Source: Prochlorococcus sp. AG-347-I15
GTDB taxonomy: Bacteria > Cyanobacteriota > Cyanobacteriia > PCC-6307 > Cyanobiaceae
DNA length: 64,000 nucleotides
Direction: 5' to 3'
Assembly: GCA_003281585.1 (NCBI GenBank)
Contig: QCBN01000002.1
Location: 1 to 64,000 of the forward strand
Below are positions 1 through 9,895 of this stretch, piece after piece. Every line of letters begins with the position of its first letter. Positions within the stretch are counted from its first letter, which is position 1. The notes below the pieces were generated by a model. The model was not told the DNA's origin, searched no databases, and worked only from the letters and a program-made list of their open reading frames with translations. Position numbers and translations under genes: made by a program.

Positions 1-13
1 GTTCTAACTTTAA

Positions 14-1453
<1,440 letters not shown>

Positions 1454-1489
1454 ATAACATTTAAAATTCCCTAATTCAGCTAACACTTT

Positions 1490-2398
1490 TTGAAAAATTC
1501 AATTTCTCAACTAGATCAAGCATATGAGATATGCAGAAAAGAAACACAAGAATGGGCTAAAACCTTTTACTTGGGAACTCTACTCCTTCCAATAGAAAAG
1601 AGAAAAGCTATTTGGGCTATTTATGTATGGTGTAGAAGAACAGATGAAATAATGGATAGTACGGAAGCTTCAACTAAATCAGAAGTTGAGCTTTCAGACA
1701 ATTTGGATGCATGGGAAGAAAATACAAAGGATGTATTTAAAGGAAATATTAAATCCGAATTAGATTCAGTTTTATTAGATACTATTGAAAAATATCCACA
1801 AAGTATTCAACCTTATCTAGATATGATAGAAGGTCAGAGAATGGATCTTAATAAATTTAGATACAAAGACTTTGATGAATTAAAACTCTATTGTTATCGA
1901 GTGGCAGGGACTGTTGGTTTAATGACTCAGAATGTCATGGGGATTGATAGCGCATATACATCAGCGCCATGGAGTAACAAGCCTGACCCTTCTGATGCCG
2001 CTATAGCTTTAGGTATTGCAAATCAATTGACAAATATTTTGAGAGACGTTGGAGAAGATAGACAAAGAGGAAGAATTTATCTCCCTCAAGAGGATATTGA
2101 AAAATTTAATTATTCTGAAGAAGAATTATTAAAAGGCGTTATTAATAATCAGTGGAAGGCGCTGATGAACTTTCAACTAAAAAGGGCTCGCGATTGGTTC
2201 CAAAAGTCTGAAGATGGCATTAAGTGGTTATCTTCTGACGCGAGGTGGCCAGTATGGACTTCTTTACGCCTCTATAGAGGTATATTGGATTCTATTGAAA
2301 GGCTAGACTATGATGTCTTTAATAACAGAGCTTTTGTAAAAAATTCAGTTAAAGCTTTTGAGATACCAATATCTTTTTTAATTTCTCGAATTAAATAA
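1490..2398 (+). CDS. crtB: Phytoene synthase
   Basis: Condenses two geranylgeranyl diphosphates head to head to give phytoene, the first committed carotenoid step. It is a squalene/phytoene synthase family protein with both aspartate-rich Mg-diphosphate motifs visible: DEIMD at residues 52-56 and DVGED at 186-190, the latter within NILRDVGEDRQRGRIYLP. The 302-residue length is typical. The start is TTG at 1490; no better ATG lies before the conserved region, and the product begins MKNSISQL. It sits 36 bp behind pds. Its TAA stop directly abuts the stop of the opposing RRM gene, so the two transcripts converge with no spacer. Confidence 0.94.
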   Translation: MKNSISQLDQAYEICRKETQEWAKTFYLGTLLLPIEKRKAIWAIYVWCRRTDEIMDSTEASTKSEVELSDNLDAWEENTKDVFKGNIKSELDSVLLDTIEKYPQSIQPYLDMIEGQRMDLNKFRYKDFDELKLYCYRVAGTVGLMTQNVMGIDSAYTSAPWSNKPDPSDAAIALGIANQLTNILRDVGEDRQRGRIYLPQEDIEKFNYSEEELLKGVINNQWKALMNFQLKRARDWFQKSEDGIKWLSSDARWPVWTSLRLYRGILDSIERLDYDVFNNRAFVKNSVKAFEIPISFLISRIK

Positions 2399-2818
2399 CT
2401 AAGCAGGTGTTTTTTGGTTAGCCAACAAATCTTTTAATTTAGATAATTCCCCAGCCCATCGTGGATCCGGTGCTTCAAGGTTAGGAGCGTCACTATGAAC
2501 AATTTTCTTGAAATCTTTTCTCTTCTTATTTTTATTTAAATTGCCGTTGTTTTTTTTATTTGAGGCAGAGTCTTTCTTTTCTGATAACTCAACTCGTAAT
2601 TTAGAACCATTAAATTCAAAACCATTTAATTTTTGAATTAATGAATTAGCATTCTCTTCATTATTTGATGTTGCGAAACCAAACCCTCTGCATTCCTTAG
2701 TTTCCTTATCCAAAACTGCTTTAAATCTAATCGATTCAGAAACTGATTTTAAAAGGGTATCAAATTCTTTTGGATTAAATCCTTGTGGTAGGTTGCCAAT
2801 GTAAATGCGAATACTCAT
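2399..2818 (-). CDS. RRM-domain RNA-binding protein
   Basis: Small single-RRM RNA-binding protein of the cyanobacterial Rbp type. RNP2 is seen as IYIGNL (residues 5-10) and RNP1 as RGFGFAT (44-50), at the normal spacing. The RRM fills about residues 3-80. The tail, about 80-112, is a Lys/Asn/Ser-rich low-complexity stretch and may add RNA affinity. Cyanobacterial members of this family are often cold-induced and bind single-stranded RNA; which RNA is bound here cannot be read from the sequence. The gene converges on crtB with adjoining stop codons. Confidence 0.88.
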   Translation of the reverse strand: MSIRIYIGNLPQGFNPKEFDTLLKSVSESIRFKAVLDKETKECRGFGFATSNNEENANSLIQKLNGFEFNGSKLRVELSEKKDSASNKKNNGNLNKNKKRKDFKKIVHSDAPNLEAPDPRWAGELSKLKDLLANQKTPA

Positions 2819-2876
2819 AAATTTTTAAAAATGATTTTGAAGTCTGAACTTCTAAACAAAACTAAGCTATGTGTAT

Positions 2877-4082
2877 TTAATCACATTTTGGCGCATTTTG
2901 TTCAATCCATTGCTTTGCTTTATAAATAGCTTCATCAAAATTATTTAATCTTTTATATGCAAGCTCCTTTGAAAGATAGTGTAAAAGCTCTCCTAAGAAA
3001 GGCCCATCCTCTATATTCAAATATTTTTTTAATGCATCACCATTAAGTAAATTTGAAGGATGAAATAATTTATCTTCCTGGTCACGCCATCTTTTTAGCC
3101 AACTGAAGCGTAAATTTTGAGGTAAATAAAAAATAAAAGATGGTAGAAACATCTCTAATTCCTTATGTAATTTAAATCTATCTAATTCATTTAACTGAGT
3201 GATATTTTTGTTTTTCAAAAAAAAGTGCCATTTTCGCAATAAATTAGTTTTTGCAATTTCAGCCTTACTAAATTTAAGTTCTTCTAGAGATACAACATCG
3301 AAAATTTGGGTGATAAAAAAAAATGGTAAAAATTCCTCTTTTTCATTTTGGTTCAGTTCTGCATAATTAATTTTCTTCAAATCCAAAAAAAAAGAATCTT
3401 TATATAAATTTTCAGAACCAAATATATTTAATTTTTTTATCAACAAAACCGCATCTAGTGCATTTACCCCATTTACTATTTTCTGTATTTCATAATTAAT
3501 CCTCTCTTTAGCAACAAGATATAATTTTCTTTTATTTTTTTTTATAAAAGTGATTAACTTTAGATCAATTTTAAAATTTAAATCTGAAACAAATCGAAAA
3601 CATCTTAGTATTCGTAATGGATCATTTAGCAAATTTACTTCCGAATGTGTTCTAAGCAAAGAAAGTTCTAGATCTTTAAGGCCATTTAGTGGATCAAACA
3701 AACACTTCTTATCAAATAAAAAAGCAATTGAATTAATAGAAAAGTCTCTAGCGCTCAAATCTCCTTCAATGGTCGATGAAACCTGATTAGCAATATCAAT
3801 CGTAATATCATTAAGAATAATTCTTACCACTTCTCTTTTTTTATCTAAGATTATAAATTTTGATTTAATCTTATTTGAAATCTTTTTTCCAATTTCAATA
3901 GCATTCAAAGGTACTACAATATCAATATCCACCTCTTCAGTTACTCTTTCCAAAATAATATCTCTTATATAACCACCAACCAAATATGATCCTTTGGGTA
4001 AGAAAGATAAAATAGAATTCCAATTATTAAATTTTATACTTTTTTCTAATTCTTTAATTATTAGTGTATGATCTTTGTACAT
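2877..4082 (-). CDS. cca: CCA tRNA nucleotidyltransferase / poly(A) polymerase family
   Basis: Class II nucleotidyltransferase that adds or repairs the 3' CCA of tRNA. The head domain shows LVGGYIRD (GG at 36-37), the metal-binding DID at residues 52-54, the RDFSINSIAF motif, and an LRILRCFRF helix as in the PolyA_pol RNA-binding domain. The 401-residue length fits a bacterial CCA enzyme. Such an enzyme is needed here because the single tRNA in the window (tRNA-Asn) lacks an encoded CCA. A dedicated poly(A) polymerase is the alternative. Its ATG at 4082 lies about 30 bp from the divergent ycf34 ATG. Confidence 0.88.
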   Translation of the reverse strand: MYKDHTLIIKELEKSIKFNNWNSILSFLPKGSYLVGGYIRDIILERVTEEVDIDIVVPLNAIEIGKKISNKIKSKFIILDKKREVVRIILNDITIDIANQVSSTIEGDLSARDFSINSIAFLFDKKCLFDPLNGLKDLELSLLRTHSEVNLLNDPLRILRCFRFVSDLNFKIDLKLITFIKKNKRKLYLVAKERINYEIQKIVNGVNALDAVLLIKKLNIFGSENLYKDSFFLDLKKINYAELNQNEKEEFLPFFFITQIFDVVSLEELKFSKAEIAKTNLLRKWHFFLKNKNITQLNELDRFKLHKELEMFLPSFIFYLPQNLRFSWLKRWRDQEDKLFHPSNLLNGDALKKYLNIEDGPFLGELLHYLSKELAYKRLNNFDEAIYKAKQWIEQNAPKCD

Positions 4083-4111
4083 GTCTTTTGTCTTTAAAGT
4101 TTTTATTGATT

Positions 4112-4363
4112 ATGTGCATTTGCATTAACTGTAAATGGGTTGATAGATGTATTACATATCATGATATTGAGGATAATCATGGTGTTGATCACATTTGCGA
4201 CGAACCTAATTTTAAAGCACTTAAACCATATATACATGTATCCATAGTAAAAGATAATAGTGGTGATTACAAAACAGATTGGGATGTTCAATCTTGCGGA
4301 AGTTTTATAGAAGAATATGGAAAGTGGGCTAAAATCAACCCTGGTTTAGAATTACCTATTTAA
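4112..4363 (+). CDS. ycf34: Ycf34 family Fe-S protein
   Basis: Small conserved protein of cyanobacteria and red-lineage plastids. The start is set at the ATG at 4112, because the product then begins MCICINCKWVDRC, as in the family; extending to 4064 would add 16 unconserved residues. It has a Cys cluster at residues 2, 4, 7 and 13, plus a later HICDEP Cys. In Synechocystis, Ycf34 is reported to bind an iron-sulfur cluster and to affect photosynthetic electron transport. The gene ends 9 bp before tsaB and is probably co-transcribed with it. Confidence 0.85.
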   Translation: MCICINCKWVDRCITYHDIEDNHGVDHICDEPNFKALKPYIHVSIVKDNSGDYKTDWDVQSCGSFIEEYGKWAKINPGLELPI

Positions 4364-4372
4364 AGGTAATAG

Positions 4373-5026
4373 ATGTCACATAATCTCCAACCTAGGCAAA
4401 AGCAAAACTACAATACATTAGTGATACATAGTACGGACAATTCTTTTGGCTTTGGCTATAGAAAAAATAACAATGCTGGATCTGATAAATTGTTTACAAA
4501 AGAATTTGATAAAGATTTATGCAACAACTTGATCGTTGATTTTAAGAAATTCATCTCTAAAGAAAATTTACAAAAAGTAAATAAAATCTCTGTAAGTATA
4601 GGACCAGCAAATTTTAATGCTTCCAGACTTATTGTAGTTTTAGCAAGAACTATCTCACAACAAATAAATTGCCCTTTAGATAGTTTTAGTTCATTTGAAA
4701 TAATGGCAAAAAGAATTGCATTAAAAAATAATATTTTTATAAACAAAAAAACATTCTGGATTTACAAAAAATTGAAACGCAAAGGTTTTATTGCAGGTAA
4801 ATATAAGATTTGTAACAGATTGCAAAACAATGAAGAACTATCCATTCAAGAAATAGTTTCACCAAAAGTTATTAAAGAATTTGAAAGTAAAGAACTTTTT
4901 TTACAGGCTAATTATGAGGATGAAAAAGATTTAAAAGAATTCTTAGATTTATCAAATAAAAATTTTTTAAATACTAATAAATGGCAAAAAGTCTTGCCTC
5001 TTTACCCTATTTCTCCTATTAACTAA
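4373..5026 (+). CDS. tsaB: TsaB-like tRNA t6A biosynthesis protein
   Basis: TsaB/YeaZ-family ASKHA protein, a partner of TsaD in making the N6-threonylcarbamoyl adenosine modification of tRNAs reading ANN codons. The family hallmark, a GPGSFTGLR-like loop, appears in diverged form as GPANFNASR (residues 77-85). An N-terminal phosphate-loop strand lies around residues 16-26. The C-terminal half is poorly conserved, as is normal. It lies 9 bp after ycf34 and converges on plsC, ending 4 bp before the plsC stop. The assignment rests on one motif plus length and fold order, so it is good but not certain. Confidence 0.75.
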   Translation: MSHNLQPRQKQNYNTLVIHSTDNSFGFGYRKNNNAGSDKLFTKEFDKDLCNNLIVDFKKFISKENLQKVNKISVSIGPANFNASRLIVVLARTISQQINCPLDSFSSFEIMAKRIALKNNIFINKKTFWIYKKLKRKGFIAGKYKICNRLQNNEELSIQEIVSPKVIKEFESKELFLQANYEDEKDLKEFLDLSNKNFLNTNKWQKVLPLYPISPIN

Positions 5027-5030
5027 GAAT

Positions 5031-5651
5031 TCATCCAATCAAATTATTAATTTTATTTTGCAGGTGAACGGTTACAGAATTTAAGTCTTCTCGTGATGCA
5101 CTTCGTGGAGGCAGAACAGGTTCTCCAACTTTAATAACTATTTTTGAAAAAAAAGGAATGCAGAATTTAAATCTTATTAGTTTATGTGAATTAACTATTG
5201 CAACAGGTAATAATAATTTTTGATTTTTGAAGGATAACAATGCTGCCCCTTGTTTTGGCTTGTTAACTCGCCCATCTTTTTGACGGGTACCATCAATAAA
5301 AATTCCGATACAATTATTATTAGATAATTTTTGACATGCTGTTTTAATCGTATTCTTATCAGCAATTCCCCTCTTCACAGGATAAGCTCCACAAGCCTTG
5401 ATAACAAATCCAAGGAAAGGTATTCGAAAAAGTTCAGCTTTGGCCATAAAAGAAATATTACGTCCAAGTGCATGACCTAACAAAGGAGGATCAAGTAAAG
5501 AACCATGATTGGAAACCATTATAAAAGAATCCTTTTGCGGAATATTTTCGCTACCTATCAAATGACCTTTAAATGCAAATTTGTAAATGGGTAATACAAA
5601 AAGTTTGCTTACTATTTGATAGATTAATAGTTGATAAATCTTTTGTTTCAT
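5031..5651 (-). CDS. plsC: 1-acyl-sn-glycerol-3-phosphate acyltransferase
   Basis: Transfers the second acyl chain to lysophosphatidic acid to make phosphatidic acid at the membrane. The acyltransferase HX4D motif is seen as HGSLLD (His49, Asp54). The second family motif, usually EGTR, reads DGTR near residue 119. A hydrophobic segment near the N-terminus could be a membrane anchor. It is the last gene of a five-gene run rpaB-plsX-fabH-fabD-plsC, starting 6 bp after fabD ends. Its role fits that run: fatty-acid start, acyl-phosphate handling and phospholipid synthesis. Confidence 0.9.
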   Translation of the reverse strand: MKQKIYQLLIYQIVSKLFVLPIYKFAFKGHLIGSENIPQKDSFIMVSNHGSLLDPPLLGHALGRNISFMAKAELFRIPFLGFVIKACGAYPVKRGIADKNTIKTACQKLSNNNCIGIFIDGTRQKDGRVNKPKQGAALLSFKNQKLLLPVAIVNSHKLIRFKFCIPFFSKIVIKVGEPVLPPRSASREDLNSVTVHLQNKINNLIG

Positions 5652-5657
5652 ACGAAA

Positions 5658-6554
5658 TTAATAAGTTAATTGTTCAGAAGATGAAACTTGAGAAATTTTT
5701 ACATCCTTAAAATGTCTTTTGCCTAATCCGCTAAGTACATTCGATGGGCCAATTTCAACAATATGTAAATCACTATCTTTTGCCATTAAATCCATAGTTT
5801 CTCTCCACCTCACCCCATTACACATTTGATTTTCTAATCTAATTTTAAGTTCATTAGGATCGCTACAAAGTGAAGGTTCATAATTACTTATGACTGGAAG
5901 TGAAGGATTTCTAAACTTTATCTCTTTTAAGTACTCTGAAAATTTAGCCGCAGGTTCATTCATAAATGGAGAATGAAATGCACCTGAAACACTTAACTTT
6001 AGGAATCTTTTACAAGAAATTTCTCTCGAAAAAATATCTAATGCTTTGTTAGAACCTGATAAGACAACTTGGGAGGAGCTATTATCATTAGCTATTACAA
6101 TATCATCAATTTTTTTTACTAGTGAATCAAGTTGATCTCTATCAAAACCAATTACTGCAGCCATAGATCCTTGCCCAGCATTGCTCATTAACTGAGATCT
6201 TACTTTTATTAGTGATACGCTTTCTTCAAATGAAAACACATCTGCGCAATATAGTGCAGTGATTTCTCCAAGACTATGGCCTGCAACATAAGTTGGTTTA
6301 AAACCATTATCTTTTAAGGCATCTAATAAAATTGATTCAACTAAAAAAAGACAAATTTGTGTGTTAATTGTATTATTTAAATCACTTAAAAGATTTTTTG
6401 GTTCAGAATCTAATTCACAAATTTCAAATAAATTTCTTTCAAATACTTCAGATGCATAAGTAAACCTCTCCTTTGTGTTGGGCAAATTTCCAATTTGTTT
6501 TGCCATTCCAATTTTTTGCGAACCCTGTCCAGGGAAGACCCATGCAATTGTCAT
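5658..6554 (-). CDS. fabD: Malonyl-CoA:ACP transacylase
   Basis: Loads malonyl groups from CoA onto acyl carrier protein for fatty-acid elongation. GQGSQ (residues 9-13) and the nucleophile elbow GHSLGE (Ser94) are both present, and AFHSPFM supplies the catalytic His region. The 298 residues match the family. The gene lies between fabH (18 bp gap) and plsC (6 bp gap), so translation may be coupled. Because it acts on holo-ACP, it depends on a phosphopantetheinyl transferase; the Sfp-type gene at 56534 in this window is broken. Confidence 0.95.
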   Translation of the reverse strand: MTIAWVFPGQGSQKIGMAKQIGNLPNTKERFTYASEVFERNLFEICELDSEPKNLLSDLNNTINTQICLFLVESILLDALKDNGFKPTYVAGHSLGEITALYCADVFSFEESVSLIKVRSQLMSNAGQGSMAAVIGFDRDQLDSLVKKIDDIVIANDNSSSQVVLSGSNKALDIFSREISCKRFLKLSVSGAFHSPFMNEPAAKFSEYLKEIKFRNPSLPVISNYEPSLCSDPNELKIRLENQMCNGVRWRETMDLMAKDSDLHIVEIGPSNVLSGLGKRHFKDVKISQVSSSEQLTY

Positions 6555-6572
6555 AATGTTCCTATTTTGTTT

Positions 6573-7580
6573 TTAACCCCATTTTATGAGGGCTGCTCCC
6601 CAACTTAGCCCAGCACCAAAACCACTTGTTGCAATAATATCATTTTGTTTAATTCTATTATTTCTAATAGCCTCATCCATCATTAGCGGAATAGTTGCTG
6701 CTGAGGTATTACCATATTTTTCTAAATTGCTCAAAATTTTTTCGCCAGGAATTTTTAACCTTTCACCCACAGAATCCAATATTCTTTGATTAGCTTGATG
6801 CAATACAAGCCAATCAACTTCATGAGAACTATAGTTAGTTTTTTTGAGCAACTCATCAATAATTATAGGGACTTCTCTAACTGCAAATTTATAAACTTCC
6901 TGACCATTCATCTGGATTGAAGAAAAACCTCCACTCAAAAAATCAATGTTATCAATTATTGAATCTTTATTATTTTTTGAAGGAAGATTAAGAAAAGAAC
7001 CTCTTCCCCCATCGGTTCTCATATCAAAACCAAGGAAATTATCAAATTCATTCGTGGCTTCAATTGCCAATGCGCCAGCACCATCTCCAAATAAAATACA
7101 ACTTCTTCTATCATTCCAATCAACAAAGCTTGACAATTGATCGGCACCTATAACAATAGCCCTTTTAAAACTACCTCCTCTTAAAAATTGTGAGGCTGTT
7201 ACTAAGCCGAATAAAAAACCACTACATGCTGCAGTTAAATCGAAAGCTACAGCATTACAGGCGCCCAATTTAGACTGAATAGAGGGCGCCGAACCAAATA
7301 AATCATGAGGAGTAGAGGTGGCTAAAACAATCAAATCAATTGTTTTGATATCCCAATTAGCCATTTGAATCGCAGTGAGTGCTGCCTCATAACCCATCTC
7401 TGTGACATTATCTCCTGGACTTGATATTCTTCTCTCAGAAATTCCTGTTCTTGATTTTATCCATTCATCACTTGTATCTACCTTTTTACTAATTTTTTGA
7501 TTAGTTAGTATTTGATCGGGTACATAACTGCCGCTTCCTTTAAATGAGACTCCAATCTGCTTAAGCTTTATTCCTTCCAA
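6573..7580 (-). CDS. fabH: 3-oxoacyl-ACP synthase III
   Basis: Starts fatty-acid synthesis by condensing acetyl-CoA with malonyl-ACP. The thiolase-fold active site is complete: nucleophile Cys119 in AACSGFLFG, His in LVLHQANQRI, and Asn in YGNTSAATIP. The length of 335 residues is normal. It is third in the rpaB-plsX-fabH-fabD-plsC run, with a 53 bp gap after plsX and an 18 bp gap before fabD. No unusual residues were seen in the catalytic blocks. Confidence 0.95.
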   Translation of the reverse strand: MEGIKLKQIGVSFKGSGSYVPDQILTNQKISKKVDTSDEWIKSRTGISERRISSPGDNVTEMGYEAALTAIQMANWDIKTIDLIVLATSTPHDLFGSAPSIQSKLGACNAVAFDLTAACSGFLFGLVTASQFLRGGSFKRAIVIGADQLSSFVDWNDRRSCILFGDGAGALAIEATNEFDNFLGFDMRTDGGRGSFLNLPSKNNKDSIIDNIDFLSGGFSSIQMNGQEVYKFAVREVPIIIDELLKKTNYSSHEVDWLVLHQANQRILDSVGERLKIPGEKILSNLEKYGNTSAATIPLMMDEAIRNNRIKQNDIIATSGFGAGLSWGAALIKWG

Positions 7581-7633
7581 AAGAGTTTTTTAGTTACTTA
7601 TATAAGTCAAACATAAATCTGACGCAATATGTT

Positions 7634-9040
7634 TTATGAATTTAAAACTTGAAGCTTTTGAAGTTGATTTAAATTTTCCATCACGTCATGATTTACAGCT
7701 GAGTGAGCCAAGCGAAGAGCGCTCACTACTGATAAGGACTTACTGCTACCGTGACCTATAACACAGATTCCATTAACCCCTAGTAATAATGCACCACCGT
7801 GTTCAGCATGATCTAACCTTTTTTTAATTCTAATTAAATTACTTCTTAAAAAAGCTGAACCAACTTTCCCACGCCTACCTCTGGGAAGCTCAGATCTCAA
7901 AATATCTAATAAAACGCCTCCAACAGACTCAAGAAATTTTAATAATATATTGCCAGTAAATCCATCACACACAACTACATCAAAACTACCTGATAATACA
8001 TCTCGACCTTCACAATTACCTCCAAAATCAAAACTTTTTTCATTAGATAGTAGTTCAAAAGTTTTCAGAGATAAATCATTACCTTTACATTCTTCTTCTC
8101 CTATATTTAATAGACCAATTCTTGGTTTCTTTACTTGCAATACATCTTTTGCATAAATGTTACCTAGAAGAGCAAACTGATGAAGATAAGAAGGTTTACA
8201 ATCAGTATTTGCACCAACATCTAAAACTAATACAGGACGAGTTTGATCCCTTGTCGGAAATAATGCACCGATAGCAGGTCTATCGATCCCTTTCAATCTT
8301 CCAATTCTAAATATGGCGGAAGCCATCATTGCTCCCGAATTACCAGCTGAGTAAACAGCTTGCGCTTTATTATTTCTTACTAAATCCATTGCAACATTTA
8401 TACTTGCATTTTTACTCTTTCTGACTGCAGTAGCTTCTTCATTCATACCTATGGGATCTCCACTATCAATTAATTCCAGACGATTATCTTCAATTTCTTT
8501 TTCAAGTAATTCAATTAAACCGATTTTTTCTGCTTCATTTTTAACTTTTTCAATTTTACCAACAAACTTTATATTTATCGGAAATCTGCTGATCGCTTCA
8601 AGGCATCCCTCCAGTATTGGCCCGGGAGCATAATCTCCACCCATACCATCAACTGCAATCCAAATTCTTTTATTTTGCGATTCATTTTGTGTATCTAAGA
8701 TATTATCGTTGCTTTGTAACCTTTTTAAAGGGTCAAAAACTAATGGCTGTAATGTATTTTTAGCTATTGAACTAGCATTTGAAACTACACTACTAGCAGT
8801 ATTGACAACAGATTCAGCGCTTGAAACTACATTACCTGCAACACTACTCGCAACATTGCTAGCCGTGTTTACTACCGACCCAGCACCGGAAACTACATTT
8901 CCCGCGACATTACTAGCTGTTGCTGCAGAACTAGCAGCAGTATCTACTATTGAAGTTACAGCCGAGTTTCTTTTATACCAAATAACTAGTCTTCTAATAG
9001 CTCTTGGCTTATTAATTTTATGTATAGTTTCTTTGCCCAT
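7634..9040 (-). CDS. plsX: Phosphate acyltransferase PlsX with a repeat-rich N-terminal extension
   Basis: PlsX makes acyl-phosphate from acyl-ACP, feeding glycerolipid synthesis. The canonical domain begins near residue 126 with IWIAVDGMGGDYAPGP and runs to the end (about 343 residues, the usual size). The first 125 residues are extra. After a basic start (about residues 3-24, including WYKR) comes an Ala/Val/Ser/Asn/Thr-rich tract holding four consecutive 11-residue units at 45-55, 56-66, 67-77 and 78-88. The tract may be a lipid-surface helix (see findings). The ATG sits directly against the rpaB stop. The extension is in frame with a continuous open frame and has no internal ATG close to residue 126, so it is likely translated. 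Confidence 0.92.
   Translation of the reverse strand: MGKETIHKINKPRAIRRLVIWYKRNSAVTSIVDTAASSAATASNVAGNVVSGAGSVVNTASNVASSVAGNVVSSAESVVNTASSVVSNASSIAKNTLQPLVFDPLKRLQSNDNILDTQNESQNKRIWIAVDGMGGDYAPGPILEGCLEAISRFPINIKFVGKIEKVKNEAEKIGLIELLEKEIEDNRLELIDSGDPIGMNEEATAVRKSKNASINVAMDLVRNNKAQAVYSAGNSGAMMASAIFRIGRLKGIDRPAIGALFPTRDQTRPVLVLDVGANTDCKPSYLHQFALLGNIYAKDVLQVKKPRIGLLNIGEEECKGNDLSLKTFELLSNEKSFDFGGNCEGRDVLSGSFDVVVCDGFTGNILLKFLESVGGVLLDILRSELPRGRRGKVGSAFLRSNLIRIKKRLDHAEHGGALLLGVNGICVIGHGSSKSLSVVSALRLAHSAVNHDVMENLNQLQKLQVLNS
8777..8908 (-). repeat. Tandem 33-bp coding repeats (4 x 11 residues) in plsX
   Basis: This is the part of plsX encoding residues 45-88. The units read VAGNVVSGAGS, VVNTASNVASS, VAGNVVSSAES and VVNTASSVVSN, each exactly 11 residues. 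Units 1+2 and 3+4 form two 22-residue blocks with 17 of 22 identical positions. Every unit begins with Val and keeps small or hydrophobic residues at matching positions. The pattern implies internal duplication of a 66-bp segment. Confidence 0.85.
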
Positions 9041-9787
9041 TTATTTACTGTCAAAAGGAGCAATATCAACAATCCTTTGAAAAAGATATCCTGTGCCCCT
9101 TGCTGTTAGTATCAATTCTGGATTTGCTGGATCAGCCTCAAGTTTGGATCTTAATCTTGATATGTGAACATCAACTACTCTTGTATCTACATGTCTCTCG
9201 GGTGTATATCCCCAAACCTCTTTTAAAATCTCTCCTCTACTAAATGGCTCGCCTGATCTGCTTACCAAAAGCTCTAACAGACTAAATTCCATACCAGTTA
9301 ATCTAATTCTCTCATCGCTTTTAAAAACTTGTCTTCGATTTGTATCAATTTTTATATCAGTAACCAAAATTAATCCTGAATTAGGCATTCCAGGCATTTG
9401 TTCCTTGTCAATTCTTCTTAGAACACATCTAATTCTGGCTTCTAATTCCTTAGGACTAAATGGTTTAACAACATAATCATCGGCACCTAATTCTAAACCT
9501 GTTATCCTATCGGCAACATCCCCTAATGCGGTAAGCATAACAATAGGAACATCAGAATCTTTCCTTAATTCTTGACAAACCCCGTAGCCATCTAACTTTG
9601 GCATCATGACATCAAGCACGACTAAGTCAGGCTCATAATCTTTAAATAACTTTAGTGCTTCTTTACCATCACTTGCGGTTACAACTTTGTAACCAATCAT
9701 AGAGAGACGCGTCTCAAGAATTCTTCTAATACTTGCCTCGTCATCTGCGACAAGAATTGTTTCTTTAGTTTGACTAGATAGAGCCAT
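9041..9787 (-). CDS. rpaB: OmpR-family response regulator RpaB
   Basis: RpaB (Ycf27) is the essential light and redox response regulator of cyanobacteria and binds HLR1-type sites at high-light genes. The receiver domain has the acidic pair Asp15-Asp16, phospho-acceptor Asp59 (VVLDVMMP), Thr86 and Lys108. The C-terminal winged helix contains RLTGMEFSLLELLV and the recognition segment RHVDTRVVDVHISRLRSKLE. It heads the plsX-fabH-fabD-plsC run, its TAA stop being immediately adjacent to the plsX ATG. The promoter must lie in the 108 bp shared with divergent radA. The sister regulator RpaA is at 15770. Confidence 0.93.
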   Translation of the reverse strand: MALSSQTKETILVADDEASIRRILETRLSMIGYKVVTASDGKEALKLFKDYEPDLVVLDVMMPKLDGYGVCQELRKDSDVPIVMLTALGDVADRITGLELGADDYVVKPFSPKELEARIRCVLRRIDKEQMPGMPNSGLILVTDIKIDTNRRQVFKSDERIRLTGMEFSLLELLVSRSGEPFSRGEILKEVWGYTPERHVDTRVVDVHISRLRSKLEADPANPELILTARGTGYLFQRIVDIAPFDSK

Positions 9788-9895
9788 TTGTTTCTATTAG
9801 CTAATCAGTAAGAGAATTAATTATTAACCTAATCTAACTTGTAGAGGGGCAATATCCCAAACATTCTGGTTCTATTAAATTGATTCAAAAAATAA
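9788..9895. promoter_or_regulatory. Divergent intergenic region rpaB / radA
   Basis: These 108 bp separate two divergent starts and must hold promoter signals for both. No convincing -35/-10 pair, HLR1-like repeat or other operator could be fixed by eye. No small gene is seen. Confidence 0.4.

Noticed and set aside
4064..4111. N-terminal extension of Ycf34
   Set aside because: The added residues are not family-like and overlap the cca start; the ATG at 4112 gives the expected MCICINC start.
8709..9080. 123-codon open frame on the plus strand opposite the plsX N-terminus, Ala/Thr/Leu-rich and repetitive
   Set aside because: It mirrors the in-frame 11-mer repeats of plsX on the other strand; repeats without stops on one strand often stay open on the other. 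It has no ribosome site.
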